NCBI RefSeq assembly: GCF_021654855.1
Contig: NZ_AP024202.1
Span: forward strand, 1,674,001-1,738,000
Length of the DNA stretch: 64,000 nucleotides
Reading direction: 5' to 3'
Source of the DNA: Thiomicrorhabdus immobilis
GTDB taxonomy: Bacteria; Pseudomonadota; Gammaproteobacteria; Thiomicrospirales; Thiomicrospiraceae
Part shown: positions 47,969 to 58,512 of the stretch, piece by piece
Layout of the letters: each line of letters begins with the position of its first letter
Position numbering within the stretch: position 1 is the stretch's first letter
Position numbers and translations under genes: made by a program
Notes under the pieces: generated by a model
What the model was told of the DNA's origin: nothing
Seen by the model: only the letters and a program-made list of their open reading frames with translations
The model's database searches: none

Positions 47969-50698
47969 ATGACTGATAAAACCAATAACAACGAACTACC
48001 AGAAATTGATCAAGCGCATGACAAAACCGATGCCCAGCTAGCCGAACAAGAGTTAACCGAAAATTTACAGGTTGCCGACTACGCGAATGCGGAGGACTTT
48101 ATCCTTGCCAGTGATGACGATTCTGAGGATGAATTGGATGAGACAGATGCCGAGGATGGTTCTGCAGCAGTGGATACGGATCAAATCAAAATCGAAGTCA
48201 ATGAAGCCTTAGCCAAAAAGTTAATCCAAACCGCTAATGCTGTGCTTGAAGGCGAACACATTGTGCATAATCCAGGCAGCATTTTTGGACAACTTGCTAA
48301 ACCGGAATTAACCATTCCCAAAGAGATTTTTTTACTGCCCGTTAAAGAGCGTCCTTTCTTTCCAGGTCAGCAGCTTCCGGTACTGCTCAACAAAGAGAAC
48401 TGGGGTGAAACCTACGAAGCCATCAAAGCCAATAAGTGCAAATATATTGGGATTATTTTTGTAAATACGGATAACCATGACAAAGCGTTGCCAAGTGACT
48501 TCAGTCGCATGGGGACACTGGTTAAGATCCATGACCCTAAGGTCAAAGAAGACTATATCCAACTGATTGCCGAAGGTGTCAAACGTTTTGATATCGAAAA
48601 CTGGATTTCTGGAAAAGCGCCGTACCGCGCCCAAGTCAATTACCCTAAAGACATTATTGATGGCTCTGAACAAGAGTTTAAAGCCTACGGCTTGGCCATT
48701 ATGAATGCCTTTAGAGAACTGTTGCCTCTCAATCCGCTATACAGTGAAGAGCTCAAGTATTTCTTAAACCGTTATAGTGCCAGCGAACCTTCGCAACTAG
48801 CCGATTTTGCCGCCAGCTTGACCACGGCTGAAAACGACAAACTGCAAGAGGTTTTAGAAACCCTAAGCCTTTCTGAACGCATGGAAAAGGTGCTTACCCT
48901 CTTTAAACAAGAGATAGAGGTCACCAAATTACAATTCAATATCCGCGAACGTGTTGAAGAAAATCTTTCTGAACACCAACGTGACTTCTTTTTACGCCAA
49001 CAACTCAATGAAATCCAAAAAGAGTTGGGCATGATAAAAGATGACCAAACGTTGGATACCGACCGTTTTAGAGAGCGCATTGAGAAATTAACGCTATCGG
49101 AAGAGGCCACCAAAAAGGCTGAAGAAGAGCTAAACAAATTAAACATGCTGGATCCACAATCGCCGGAATACAATGTGGCGCGCAACTGGTTAGACTGGCT
49201 GACCCAATTACCTTGGGGTAAACATAGTGAAGACTTGCTTGACCTAAAACGCGCTAAAAAAGTACTCGATAAAGGTCATGACGGTTTAGAAGACGTCAAA
49301 GACCGTATCTTGGAGTTTTTGGCGGTGGGTGCGCTTAAGGGTGAAGTATCGGGTTCGATTATCTGTTTAGTAGGGCCACCAGGGGTGGGTAAAACATCGA
49401 TTGGTCGTTCGATTGCCGAATCCCTAGGAAGAAAGTTCTATCGTTTTTCAGTAGGCGGTATGCGTGATGAGGCCGAGATTAAAGGTCATAGACGAACCTA
49501 TATCGGCGCCATGCCTGGTAAGTTTGTACAGGCATTGAAAGATTGTGAAACCGCTAACCCGGTCATTATGCTTGATGAAATCGATAAAATAGGTGCTTCC
49601 TTCCAGGGTGACCCCGCGTCAGCTCTTTTAGAGGTTTTAGACCCCGAGCAGAACCATGAGTTCATGGACCACTTTATGGATATCCGTTTTGACTTATCCA
49701 AAGCGTTGTTCGTGTGTACGGCCAATACCTTAGATACGATTCCTGGCCCTCTACTCGACCGAATGGAAGTGATCCGTCTGTCAGGTTATATCACTGAAGA
49801 AAAACTCCAAATTGCAAAACATCACCTCTGGCCAACCCTACTTGAAGAAGCGGGGCTAAGCAAAGAGCAAGTGCAAATCACGCCGGCGGCGATTCGCCAT
49901 GTAATCGAAGGTTATGCGCGTGAATCGGGTGTGCGTAACTTGAAAAAGCAACTGGCTAAACTGGTTCGTAAGCTGGCGTTGAAGTTTGTGACAACGGATT
50001 TGAAAAGCACCAAAATCCATGTCAACGAACTTGAAGAGATGCTGGGTCAACCGCGTTTCACCCCTGAAAAAATCAACCAACAGGTGGGAACCGTTACCGG
50101 TTTAGCCTGGACATCGATGGGTGGTGCAACCTTAACCATCGAAGCGAGCCGTGTGCATACGTTAAATCGGGGATTCAAGCTTTCCGGACAACTGGGTGAT
50201 GTCATGCAGGAATCCGCTGGAATCGCTTACAGCTTTATTTCATCGAACTTAGATAAATATAAAGCGGACCCTGAATTTTTTGACAAGGCGTTTGTGCATC
50301 TACATGTGCCAGATGGAGCAACCCCTAAAGATGGCCCAAGTGCCGGGGTTACCATGGCAACCGCCCTACTCTCTTTAGCAAGAGATGAAGCGATAAAAAC
50401 GCCTTTGGCCATGACTGGGGAATTAAGCTTAACAGGCCTGGTGTTACCCGTGGGCGGAATCCGTGAAAAGGTGATCGCCGCAAAACGCATCGGCATTAAA
50501 GAACTGATTCTTCCAGAAGATAACCGTAAAGACTATCAGGAGTTGCCCGGCTATCTTCAAGAGGGTATGACCGTACACTTTGCTAAACATTTTGATGAGG
50601 TGGCGCGTTTAACTTTCAATGTCAGAAGCAAGTCGTTAGCTTTAAAAACCTACCTGGCACAAAAAGCCGCTGAAGAAGAGATCAGTACTCAACACTGA
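47969..50698 (+). CDS. lon: ATP-dependent Lon protease with acidic N-terminal extension
   Basis: Cytosolic AAA+ Ser-Lys protease that removes damaged and regulatory proteins. Residues 1-115 are an acidic, low-complexity extension not present in standard Lon of about 780-810 residues. The substrate-binding N domain starts near 118 (EIFLLPVKERPFFPGQQ), Walker A GPPGVGKTS follows in the AAA domain, and the catalytic dyad is Ser791 in DGPSAG and Lys834 in IREKVIAA. The extension may bind adaptors or substrates; family members of this length, such as the Pseudomonas AsrA group, may be closer than enteric Lon. A strong palindromic terminator follows. Confidence 0.94.
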   Translation: MTDKTNNNELPEIDQAHDKTDAQLAEQELTENLQVADYANAEDFILASDDDSEDELDETDAEDGSAAVDTDQIKIEVNEALAKKLIQTANAVLEGEHIVHNPGSIFGQLAKPELTIPKEIFLLPVKERPFFPGQQLPVLLNKENWGETYEAIKANKCKYIGIIFVNTDNHDKALPSDFSRMGTLVKIHDPKVKEDYIQLIAEGVKRFDIENWISGKAPYRAQVNYPKDIIDGSEQEFKAYGLAIMNAFRELLPLNPLYSEELKYFLNRYSASEPSQLADFAASLTTAENDKLQEVLETLSLSERMEKVLTLFKQEIEVTKLQFNIRERVEENLSEHQRDFFLRQQLNEIQKELGMIKDDQTLDTDRFRERIEKLTLSEEATKKAEEELNKLNMLDPQSPEYNVARNWLDWLTQLPWGKHSEDLLDLKRAKKVLDKGHDGLEDVKDRILEFLAVGALKGEVSGSIICLVGPPGVGKTSIGRSIAESLGRKFYRFSVGGMRDEAEIKGHRRTYIGAMPGKFVQALKDCETANPVIMLDEIDKIGASFQGDPASALLEVLDPEQNHEFMDHFMDIRFDLSKALFVCTANTLDTIPGPLLDRMEVIRLSGYITEEKLQIAKHHLWPTLLEEAGLSKEQVQITPAAIRHVIEGYARESGVRNLKKQLAKLVRKLALKFVTTDLKSTKIHVNELEEMLGQPRFTPEKINQQVGTVTGLAWTSMGGATLTIEASRVHTLNRGFKLSGQLGDVMQESAGIAYSFISSNLDKYKADPEFFDKAFVHLHVPDGATPKDGPSAGVTMATALLSLARDEAIKTPLAMTGELSLTGLVLPVGGIREKVIAAKRIGIKELILPEDNRKDYQELPGYLQEGMTVHFAKHFDEVARLTFNVRSKSLALKTYLAQKAAEEEISTQH
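50431..50442. repeat. Iterated palindrome, one mismatch (in lon)
   Basis: AACAGGCCTGGT, read as Thr-Gly-Leu-Val in Lon, a third reading frame relative to the palindrome. Confidence 0.75.
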
Positions 50699-50730
50699 TT
50701 GCTTGGCACAATCAATTGGATTAACCTAAC

Positions 50731-50768
50731 AAAAAGCCAACTTACCAGGCCTGGTAAGTTGGCTTTTT
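50731..50768. terminator. lon terminator, 38-base perfect palindrome with iterated core
   Basis: All 38 bases are self-complementary: AAAAAGCCAACTT, then the exact ACCAGGCCTGGT at 50744-50755, then the mirror arm ending TTTTT. Runs of A and T on both sides let it act in both directions, between converging lon and the HDOD gene. Confidence 0.92.
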
Positions 50769-50802
50769 GTTTGAGTTCAACCGTCTTTTTAGATAAAGGG
50801 CA

Positions 50803-51636
50803 TTAATCCTTAAAGGTATAAGACATCAAAGCGGTACGTATCTCCTTGACGACTCCTTCTTCCAGCATCAACTCTTGCATGCCGTCATGTTCATAAGCTC
50901 GCATTTCACCACCTCGGTAGGCTCCTAAAGAGATTTCAGAAACGATTCCGCAAGCGACTTTAATCATTGCGACCATCGCGCGGACATTTTCATTTTGAAT
51001 ACGTTCACACTTTTCATTATGGTGTAGCATAATGGCGTTAAGCATCTCTGTAGACAAATGCCATTTTTTCCCGATCAATACGCCAATAATGGCATGATTC
51101 GAACCATAAACCGCTTCTTCTTTTTTGAGTGCAGAAATAGGCAAGGACATGGAACTTCTGAATAACGTATCGTATTGAGCCTCATCCTTAGAAGCCAACA
51201 TCATCGCACCTATATTATGAAACAGGCCGAGCATATAGGCCTCATCACGGCTTACCCCTGCGACCCATTCGGAGATATCCGCCATACAAAAAGCCACATC
51301 GACACTGTAGTCCATAATGTCTTTTAATAACCCTTTGCCGCCAAATAAATTTTGCACGGCTGCCGCAACGACTAAGTTATAAATATTATCTAAACCCAAA
51401 ACATTAACAGCATCCCGTATGGATTTAACAGGTTCCCTTAGTTTAACGACCGGCGAGTTTACAATTCGTAAGACCTCACCGGATAGGGTTGCATTTTTTT
51501 CAATAATCTCTGCGACAGTAACGATACTGGCAAACTTACTGGTAATCTCTTTTTCTAAGAGCAAAATCTCATCAGGTAACTCAGGGATTTTTTGGCCATG
51601 AATAGCTTGCATGGCATTACGAAATTTTTGTTGCAT
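50803..51636 (-). CDS. HDOD-domain protein
   Basis: Cytoplasmic 277-residue protein built largely of one HDOD domain, a degenerate HD-type module. IPELPDEILLLEKEI, ATLSGEVLRIVNSP, VKSIRDAVNVLGLDNIYNLV and LGLFHNIGAMMLA are characteristic. Members act in signalling and are often near chemotaxis or c-di-GMP genes; here a chemoreceptor gene lies divergently 248 bases away. The precise role is unknown. Confidence 0.88.
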   Translation of the reverse strand: MQQKFRNAMQAIHGQKIPELPDEILLLEKEITSKFASIVTVAEIIEKNATLSGEVLRIVNSPVVKLREPVKSIRDAVNVLGLDNIYNLVVAAAVQNLFGGKGLLKDIMDYSVDVAFCMADISEWVAGVSRDEAYMLGLFHNIGAMMLASKDEAQYDTLFRSSMSLPISALKKEEAVYGSNHAIIGVLIGKKWHLSTEMLNAIMLHHNEKCERIQNENVRAMVAMIKVACGIVSEISLGAYRGGEMRAYEHDGMQELMLEEGVVKEIRTALMSYTFKD

Positions 51637-51884
51637 AAGGTTGAATTTCTTCCATGAATTTTCAATAAAAACTGTCAGAGCTAAATAGCCGACACTGTAA
51701 ATATCATAAAAATGTCACATTCAGCTCGAGTTTTACAATATATCTAAGCAAACTATCTGAGTATTCTACCGTTATCGATAGTTTGTTGAACAGAATCTTT
51801 TTCAAACTTCATTTAGCTGTAATAACGACTACGTAAAATCCATTCCAAAAATATCAATCCATAATATACACAACGGAAGACGGA

Positions 51885-54434
51885 ATGCTTTTTTTAAACA
51901 AACTTTCAGTAAAGCAAAGACTATGGTTTAACCTGTTAATTATAATCATGTTCTTGATGTTGATTGTTAACACCTCAAGAAACGCCTTGCTCTCAATCAA
52001 TGCGAGCAGTTCTGATTTAAAAAGCATTCAATCTGGCCAGTCCGCTAAGATTTCGGAATTTCAAAGCCTGTTTTCCAATACGCTTGTAAGCATGAATAAC
52101 TATGCCATTACTTTGGACAAAAAGCACGGCGAAGAATTTAATGCTCAAATTGAATTGCTTAAGAAGCTCAACCTCTCCTTGAACGATACCGAACAAGCGG
52201 CAAAACCCACTGAAGAAATTACCACTCAACCGCTAGACGATAAAAAAGCCAACCATATCATCAACCCCGCTAACGATAATCCTGAAACATCTACCACAGA
52301 GGTGAATGATGATGTGGCTGAAATCGCTGAGATTCTCAGAAAGATCAAAAAATCAGCCAACTCCCTGGTCTTTCTTAAACGCCAAATCCAAGAGACTATC
52401 GTGTACGGCATAGAGCCAAGCGCCAACACGATCCAAAAGGTCATTCAAACCATTAAAGAGAGTGATGGTGTTGATGAAGAAGCCTTGACTCTTGCTGCTG
52501 AAATTGAAAAACAGTTACAAAAATCACAATTCAGCATCTCTAAAATGACTTCAACCAATGATTTAACCTATAAAACGATATTTGATGAAAAAGGCCTGGG
52601 CGATGGCGCCAAACAGACTTTTGAATCTTTGGCGTCATTGTTGGAAGGAGACCTTGAAAACCAGAGTCTTTTTGAAGAACTCAGCGAAGCACGAGATGGC
52701 TACCAGGAATCTTTTAATGACCTTGCTGACTACCTTAAAACCACCGCACAAAACAATGTGACTATCAGCGAGCTCTCATATAACGCCAATCAACTAGTTC
52801 AAAACAAATTACATGAAACCCAAACCAGAACCGTAAATTTAATTGAAGAGCTTGACCAGTTAAGTGCTGCGGTGATTGAAGAAGTGGTTTATAAGAGTTT
52901 AATTGCGCTATTGGTCATGGTATTGATCAATCTATTCTTGGTCACGTCCATTACACGACCTTTGAACAATATGCGCAAACAGATTATCAATATTGCGCAA
53001 ACCGGTAACTATAAAGAGTGGCAATCCCCTTTAGGTAACAATGAATTTAATGACATCGGCGATAGTGTCCAGAGTTTATTGGATTCGGTGGTGTCGGTTA
53101 CCAGCGAAATCAATCAAGTGAGCCAAGCACTCGTTCAAGGCAATTTATCGGTCAGTGTCAAAGGCCAATACCAAGGCGAACTCGCCATATTGAAAGACAA
53201 CTTCAACAACAGCATGTTGCAAGTTAAGGAAACATTGCATGAAATCGACCAGGCAAGCCAGGCACTTGCCCAAGGTAAGTTAGAGACCAACATTGAACTC
53301 AACAAGTTCAATGGCGACTACTATCAAGTGATGAACAACCTTCAAACGGCGATTGATATTCAAAAGGCATCTATTTCGTCGATTGTGAATGTCATGGAAA
53401 ACATGAGTTTGGGCGACTTTAGTCACCGCATTGAAACCGAGTTACCCGGTGAATACAATCGTTTGAAGGAGTACTTAAACAACTCATCAGATAAACTTGA
53501 AGCGGTGATTGAAACGGCGAATACCATCTTGGATAACTATCAACAAGGAAACTTCTCATTTCAAACTCCGATTCAATTTGATGGTCGTTTGGACGAGCTA
53601 AAAGAAAATATGGATTTGGTCGCGAACAATATGAGCCAGATGCTGTTCTTAGTTAAGCAAGCAACCCATGATGCCTTGGGAGGCGTCCAAGAGATTAGTG
53701 CAGGAAACCAAGATTTGAATGAACGTGTCCAAATCCAAGCCGCTGCTCTGCAGAGCGCGATTCAAAAAATGGAAATCATGACCAGTACGGTTACCGAATC
53801 GTTACTCCAAGCGAAAGATGTCAGCGCATTAAGTGAAGCCGTTAAAAAGGAAATTCAGCAAGGAAACCAAGTGGTTACACACATGGACCAAGCCATGAAT
53901 GAAATTTCTGAGGCGAGTAAAGAGATTGCCAATATCACCAAAGTCATCGATGGAATCGCCTTCCAAACCAATCTACTGGCGCTTAACGCGGCTGTCGAGG
54001 CGGCACGAGCTGGTGAGGCCGGAAGAGGTTTTGCGGTGGTTGCAGGTGAAGTGAGAAATCTGGCTGGTCGTTCTGCCGATGCCGCAAAACAGATCAGAGA
54101 GGTTTCAGAAAGTAGCTTAAGCAAAATCGAAGTGGGTCTGGAATTAAGTCAACAAACCACCGCCACCTTCACTCATAACCAAAAAGCGGTCGAAGAGGTT
54201 TCAGAAAGAATTGCCGACATGCACCAAAAATTGGAACAGCAAGTCACGGGGATTCAAGATATCAGTCGAGATTTCAATGCGGTAGACGACACCACTCAAC
54301 AAAATGCCGCATTGGTTGAGGAAATCTCATCCACCTCAATCAATATCATTCGACAAATGCAAAAGTTAGAAAATTCGGTCGATAGTTTTAAGGTCTTGCC
54401 AGTCACACCGACAGCCTTGAAAATCGTCGCTTAG
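51885..54434 (+). CDS. Methyl-accepting chemotaxis protein
   Basis: Membrane chemoreceptor of 849 residues. Transmembrane segments at about 13-30 and 336-356 enclose a long periplasmic domain that is mostly helical and unlike the Tar type. A HAMP domain (357-410) is followed by further HAMP-like repeats to about 590, including two similar [14 protein letters not shown] / [14 protein letters not shown] units, and a coiled-coil signalling domain with the hairpin tip [21 protein letters not shown]. No CheR-binding pentapeptide is visible at the C-terminus. No che genes are nearby; the ligand is unknown. Confidence 0.92.
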   Translation: MLFLNKLSVKQRLWFNLLIIIMFLMLIVNTSRNALLSINASSSDLKSIQSGQSAKISEFQSLFSNTLVSMNNYAITLDKKHGEEFNAQIELLKKLNLSLNDTEQAAKPTEEITTQPLDDKKANHIINPANDNPETSTTEVNDDVAEIAEILRKIKKSANSLVFLKRQIQETIVYGIEPSANTIQKVIQTIKESDGVDEEALTLAAEIEKQLQKSQFSISKMTSTNDLTYKTIFDEKGLGDGAKQTFESLASLLEGDLENQSLFEELSEARDGYQESFNDLADYLKTTAQNNVTISELSYNANQLVQNKLHETQTRTVNLIEELDQLSAAVIEEVVYKSLIALLVMVLINLFLVTSITRPLNNMRKQIINIAQTGNYKEWQSPLGNNEFNDIGDSVQSLLDSVVSVTSEINQVSQALVQGNLSVSVKGQYQGELAILKDNFNNSMLQVKETLHEIDQASQALAQGKLETNIELNKFNGDYYQVMNNLQTAIDIQKASISSIVNVMENMSLGDFSHRIETELPGEYNRLKEYLNNSSDKLEAVIETANTILDNYQQGNFSFQTPIQFDGRLDELKENMDLVANNMSQMLFLVKQATHDALGGVQEISAGNQDLNERVQIQAAALQSAIQKMEIMTSTVTESLLQAKDVSALSEAVKKEIQQGNQVVTHMDQAMNEISEASKEIANITKVIDGIAFQTNLLALNAAVEAARAGEAGRGFAVVAGEVRNLAGRSADAAKQIREVSESSLSKIEVGLELSQQTTATFTHNQKAVEEVSERIADMHQKLEQQVTGIQDISRDFNAVDDTTQQNAALVEEISSTSINIIRQMQKLENSVDSFKVLPVTPTALKIVA
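52589..52600. other. Partial iterated-palindrome match in chemoreceptor gene
   Basis: AAAGGCCTGGGC keeps AGGCCTGG, coded as Lys-Gly-Leu-Gly. Possibly chance. Confidence 0.3.
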
Positions 54435-54444
54435 AGTCGCTTTA

Positions 54445-55110
54445 TTACTTTGCCAATAACTGTTCAAATAGCGGCGCTACCCGTTGCAAAATAGCCGGTT
54501 GCGCGTCTGCATTGGGGTGCAAGCCATCCCACTGCATTAAATCTGGGTCCAGAGCCACCGTTTCTATAAAAAACGGATCGAACCATATCGGGTTTTTATC
54601 CGCCAAATCCTGATACATCTTCGTAAACATCAACTCATAAGCGGGGCCATAATTGGTGGGTAATTTGACACCCAACAACACAACCTTACAGGCCTGGTTA
54701 TATTGCAAACAAGCATCTATCATCTGTTGAATGTTCTGTTGGCTGACTGTTAAATCCTGTCCTCTCAATGCGTCATTTGCGCCAAGCTCGATGACCAAAA
54801 CAGCGGGCTGATACTTCTCTAACAAAGGCACTAGACGTTGCTTTCCGCCAGAAGTCGTCTCTCCACTAATACTTGCATTATGCACCGAAAATTGCGGGAA
54901 TTTTTGCTGTAAGAGCGCAACCCACCCTTGATTCACATCCAACCCGTAAGCCGCACTTAAACTGTCCCCCATAACCAACAAGCTAATAGGAGCTGAATCC
55001 CCGGCAATATTCAGCTTTTCTTCATAGATTGTTGCTTGCGGTTGAGCAAAGCTTAGACTAGGATTGAGGATAACCAAAAACAACATGAGCCTTGCTAAAC
55101 CATGAGCCAA
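54445..55110 (-). CDS. tesA: Periplasmic GDSL lysophospholipase/thioesterase TesA
   Basis: SGNH-fold hydrolase, probably periplasmic. The blocks GDSLSAAYG, GETTSGG, GANDALRG and DGLHPNADAQ contain the Ser, Gly, Asn and Asp-His residues. A signal peptide ends near LSFAQ. The start is uncertain: the frame opens at 55170; a TTG at 55110 gives a good signal peptide with an AGGG site; an ATG at 55086 is also possible. It is divergent from ybbA, as in enterics. The gene has a diverged iterated palindrome in codons for NQACK. Confidence 0.88.
   Translation of the reverse strand: MAHGLARLMLFLVILNPSLSFAQPQATIYEEKLNIAGDSAPISLLVMGDSLSAAYGLDVNQGWVALLQQKFPQFSVHNASISGETTSGGKQRLVPLLEKYQPAVLVIELGANDALRGQDLTVSQQNIQQMIDACLQYNQACKVVLLGVKLPTNYGPAYELMFTKMYQDLADKNPIWFDPFFIETVALDPDLMQWDGLHPNADAQPAILQRVAPLFEQLLAK
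54687..54698. repeat. Iterated palindrome core, diverged (in tesA)
   Basis: TACAGGCCTGGT; two mismatches. On the minus strand it reads as Gln-Ala-Cys in TesA. Confidence 0.55.
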
Positions 55111-55818
55111 ACCAACAGCCCTAAGTCCGACCCTGCAAACATTATTGAATTGCATGATGTGCATTATCAAATTCCTTCAGACGATAAGGTGCTTGATATC
55201 ATAAAAGCCTGTGACTTAAGAGTCCAGTCGAATGAGGTTATCGCCATTGTTGGACGCTCCGGTTCAGGCAAATCTACCCTACTCTCTTTAATGGCGGGAT
55301 TAGAAAGCGCGACTTCCGGACAAGTGAATTTACTCGGTCAAAATTTAAACCGATGTTCCGAGGATCAACGTGCCTCTATCAGGGCACAACAGGTCGGTTT
55401 TATCTTCCAGAACTTTCAACTGATGCCAAGCATGACGGCGCTGGAAAATGTCTTGATGCCTCTGGAGTTGTTTCAAATCGAACATGCCGAAAGCAAGGCT
55501 TTAAAAGCCCTTGAACAAGTTGGTTTGAGCCATCGTGCCAATCACCGTCCGGCGGAATTATCCGGTGGGGAACAACAACGGGTAGCCATTGCCCGAGCCT
55601 TTGTCACCGAACCCAAAATCCTTTTTGCCGATGAACCTACGGGCAACTTGGATGAAGAAACCGCCGAACAGATTCAATCCCTGCTCTTGGAGTTAAACCA
55701 AACGCGCAACACCACGTTGATTTTAGTGACCCACGACACGGATTTTGCGAATCGCTGTCAAAAAAAATACCTACTTCTCAACGGGCATTTAATTGAACAA
55801 ATGGATGGCAATGGATGA
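55102..55818 (+). CDS. ybbA: ABC transporter ATP-binding protein YbbA
   Basis: ATPase of the LolD/MacB-like group, 238 residues. Walker [10 protein letters not shown], signature LSGGEQQR and Walker [10 protein letters not shown] are complete. Its start lies beside or slightly inside the divergent tesA gene. It overlaps the ybbP start by four bases (ATGA). The tesA/ybbA/ybbP layout is known from enterics, where the pair is thought to act in the envelope; the substrate is unknown. Confidence 0.92.
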   Translation: MSQTNSPKSDPANIIELHDVHYQIPSDDKVLDIIKACDLRVQSNEVIAIVGRSGSGKSTLLSLMAGLESATSGQVNLLGQNLNRCSEDQRASIRAQQVGFIFQNFQLMPSMTALENVLMPLELFQIEHAESKALKALEQVGLSHRANHRPAELSGGEQQRVAIARAFVTEPKILFADEPTGNLDEETAEQIQSLLLELNQTRNTTLILVTHDTDFANRCQKKYLLLNGHLIEQMDGNG

Positions 55819-58322
55819 TTAAGACGTATGCCCAAGAAACTTTAACCGCCAGTAAATGGTTTTACCGCAGCCTAAAAAAAGGTGACTGGTTATGGTTGAT
55901 TATTGCCGTCATTATCGCCAGTGCCACTGTGACGGTGGTCAAACAACTGGGGGAAACTATCCAGCAAAGCATGCTACGTAAAGCGGCGGACTCGATGGGT
56001 GCCGATTTTGTGATTCAAAGTTCTCGTCCAATTGATACACAATGGCAACAAAAAGCGAAACAGCTTGGCCTGAAAACCTCGCAAGAAATCTCAATTGTGA
56101 CCATGGCTTTAACGGCAAACCCAAAGTCGTCCGAACAACAATTTCAACTGGTGCAACTTCAAGGTATCTCCAGCTCTCAGCCCTTGAGAGGAAGCTATAA
56201 CCCTAATCAACTCCTCCCCTTTTCTGATCTTGGTTCTGACACCATTTGGGTAGAGCCTAAACTGGTTTCACTTATGAAACTCACAGCAGACAGTCAACTC
56301 ACATTAGGCAATAAGAAATTCAAATTAGCGGGCAGCATTGAAAGCCCGCAACTGATCAATCCGATGGCTAATTTTGCGCCCAAAATATGGATTGATATAC
56401 ACCAGCTCAAATCCCTAAAGCTAATTGGACCTGGCAGCCGAGTCAGTTACCAACTCAGCGTTGCAGGTAAAAGCCAGCTAATCAAAGCGTTTTCTCAGCT
56501 AGTGGAAAAAAACAAACTGGGCCATTGGCAATTCATTTCAGCACAAGCCCCTTCTGAGGATTTAGGGAACTCCTTAGACACCGCTTGGTTATTTTTAGAC
56601 CTATCGGCTTTATCTGCGGTATTGGTGGCAGGCATGTCTATTTTGATTGCCAGCCGATTCTACTTAACACGCTGGCAGAACAGTATGGCATTGATGAGAG
56701 CGTTTGGTGCCGGAAACGCCAAAATGACCCGTTTATTCGCTTTACAGCTTACTTGGATTGCCCTCTTCAGTAGTTTAATCGGAGTGGCTCTAGGCTATTT
56801 AATCACCTTATTCATCACCCCCTATCTGAGCGATTACTTTACACCTTTAATCATTGCCAGCCCATTCTCTGCAATGCTAATCGGATTTTTCAGCGGTCTA
56901 TTGGTACTATGGACATTCGCCTGGCAAGCATTTCAAACAGCACTTAAAACCTCGCCCCTCCAGATACTCAAATCGGTTCCTAGGCAGACTAGTTACCTCC
57001 ACTGGTTTGTCAGTTTCAGCCTCTTACTCGTGTTGATCAGCTTAATGCTCGAGATTGATTCACTTCTATGGATTTTGCTCGGAATTGTCATCATTAGCTT
57101 AACGCTGTTTCTGGCATCGGTTTTATTACTCAAGATGCTGTTTTTATTGCAAAACCATAGCCGAGGTTGGTTCAAAATCGCTTTATCCAATCTCACAAAA
57201 GAGCCAGGCCTGGTAAAAATACAAATGGTTTCGGTGGGCATGGTGTTGTTTGTATTGATTTTAATGACCTTTGTCCGCCAGGATTTACTACAAAATTGGC
57301 AGGCCACTTTGCCTGGAAACACGCCAAATACCTTTGTCATGAATATCCAGCCCGACCAGAAACCTGCTGTTGATAAGATACTCGGCAACATCGACAACAT
57401 AACCAATGTTCCTGTCGTTAGAGGTCGTTTAATCAAAATCAATAATCAAGCGATTACCATAGAACAACAAACCGAAGAAAAAGCACGTCGCCTATTGCAG
57501 CGGGAAGCCAATATTGCCGTAATCTCAGAAATTCCGCAACACAACCAAATAACAGAAGCGTCGTCAGCACCTTTACGTTTTCCCAAAGTCTCAGTTGAAC
57601 AAGGCATAGCAGAACTGTTCAATATCAAGTTGGGGGATATCTTGGATTTCAATATCGCCGGACAGGCCTTACGTTATCAGGTCAGCAGTATACGCAAAGT
57701 GAGCTGGCAAAGTTTTCAACTGAATTTCTTTTTCATCATTGAACCTGTTACATCAATAAATCTACCGATTTCCTATTTAAGCAACTTTTATCTTAAAGAG
57801 GCACAATCCAATGCAGATTCAAACAGTGCCGCGAACCTGAGTAGACAACTCAGCTTGCAGACACCTGGGGTATTACTGATAGATGTCAAAAAGATATTGC
57901 TGCAGATTCAAGAGATCATGGCCCAAGCCAGCTGGGCCGTTTCGGCTCTTTATCTGTTCACCTTATTAGCGAGTATAGGAGTATTGTTTACCGCCACCTT
58001 AGCAAGTCAACAGTCTAGGATTCAAAGCTGGCTGTTACTCAGGACCTTGGGTGCCCAAAATAAAGAAATCATCAAAATCGGCCTAACCGAATTTCTTTTT
58101 TTAGGTGGCTTAGCGGGCATACTGGCGGCAAGCTTTGCACAAATCGCCAGCTTATTGATAAGCCATTACCTACTAAAAACCGATCCGAGCCTCACCCCCT
58201 CCTTATGGTTGATGAGCATATTGATCGGTAGCAGTTTGTTCTTACTGATTGGTTTGATAACGCAATGGTCTTACCTGCAAAAAAGCCCGCAGCAACTTAA
58301 GCTCTACTTAAATTCTATTTAA
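55815..58322 (+). CDS. ybbP: FtsX-like ABC permease YbbP
   Basis: Large envelope permease of 835 residues. Membrane segments occur near 28-46, 258-280, 300-330, 345-370, 395-450, 470-490 and in a C-terminal four-helix FtsX block (710-825). Periplasmic regions lie between. This is the 10-TM YbbP/MacB-like arrangement. Partner of YbbA. One iterated palindrome copy with a single mismatch falls in its codons for PGLVK. Confidence 0.9.
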   Translation: MIKTYAQETLTASKWFYRSLKKGDWLWLIIAVIIASATVTVVKQLGETIQQSMLRKAADSMGADFVIQSSRPIDTQWQQKAKQLGLKTSQEISIVTMALTANPKSSEQQFQLVQLQGISSSQPLRGSYNPNQLLPFSDLGSDTIWVEPKLVSLMKLTADSQLTLGNKKFKLAGSIESPQLINPMANFAPKIWIDIHQLKSLKLIGPGSRVSYQLSVAGKSQLIKAFSQLVEKNKLGHWQFISAQAPSEDLGNSLDTAWLFLDLSALSAVLVAGMSILIASRFYLTRWQNSMALMRAFGAGNAKMTRLFALQLTWIALFSSLIGVALGYLITLFITPYLSDYFTPLIIASPFSAMLIGFFSGLLVLWTFAWQAFQTALKTSPLQILKSVPRQTSYLHWFVSFSLLLVLISLMLEIDSLLWILLGIVIISLTLFLASVLLLKMLFLLQNHSRGWFKIALSNLTKEPGLVKIQMVSVGMVLFVLILMTFVRQDLLQNWQATLPGNTPNTFVMNIQPDQKPAVDKILGNIDNITNVPVVRGRLIKINNQAITIEQQTEEKARRLLQREANIAVISEIPQHNQITEASSAPLRFPKVSVEQGIAELFNIKLGDILDFNIAGQALRYQVSSIRKVSWQSFQLNFFFIIEPVTSINLPISYLSNFYLKEAQSNADSNSAANLSRQLSLQTPGVLLIDVKKILLQIQEIMAQASWAVSALYLFTLLASIGVLFTATLASQQSRIQSWLLLRTLGAQNKEIIKIGLTEFLFLGGLAGILAASFAQIASLLISHYLLKTDPSLTPSLWLMSILIGSSLFLLIGLITQWSYLQKSPQQLKLYLNSI
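57203..57214. repeat. Iterated palindrome, one mismatch (in ybbP)
   Basis: GCCAGGCCTGGT, read as Pro-Gly-Leu-Val in YbbP, the same frame as in lon. Confidence 0.75.
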
Positions 58323-58512
58323 GTAATAGCTACTGGTTATACCTGTCAGTTTTTTGAATTTAGTAGCAAAACCCAATCATCGTATGAACCAATCATGCTT
58401 TAAACCACCTATAGACTTATCGCTATCCTTATGTTTAATCATAAGAAAACTTGATAAACACACCGAATAGTAATAATATATAACCAACTTCAACAATAAA
58501 TGGAGTTTAGTT

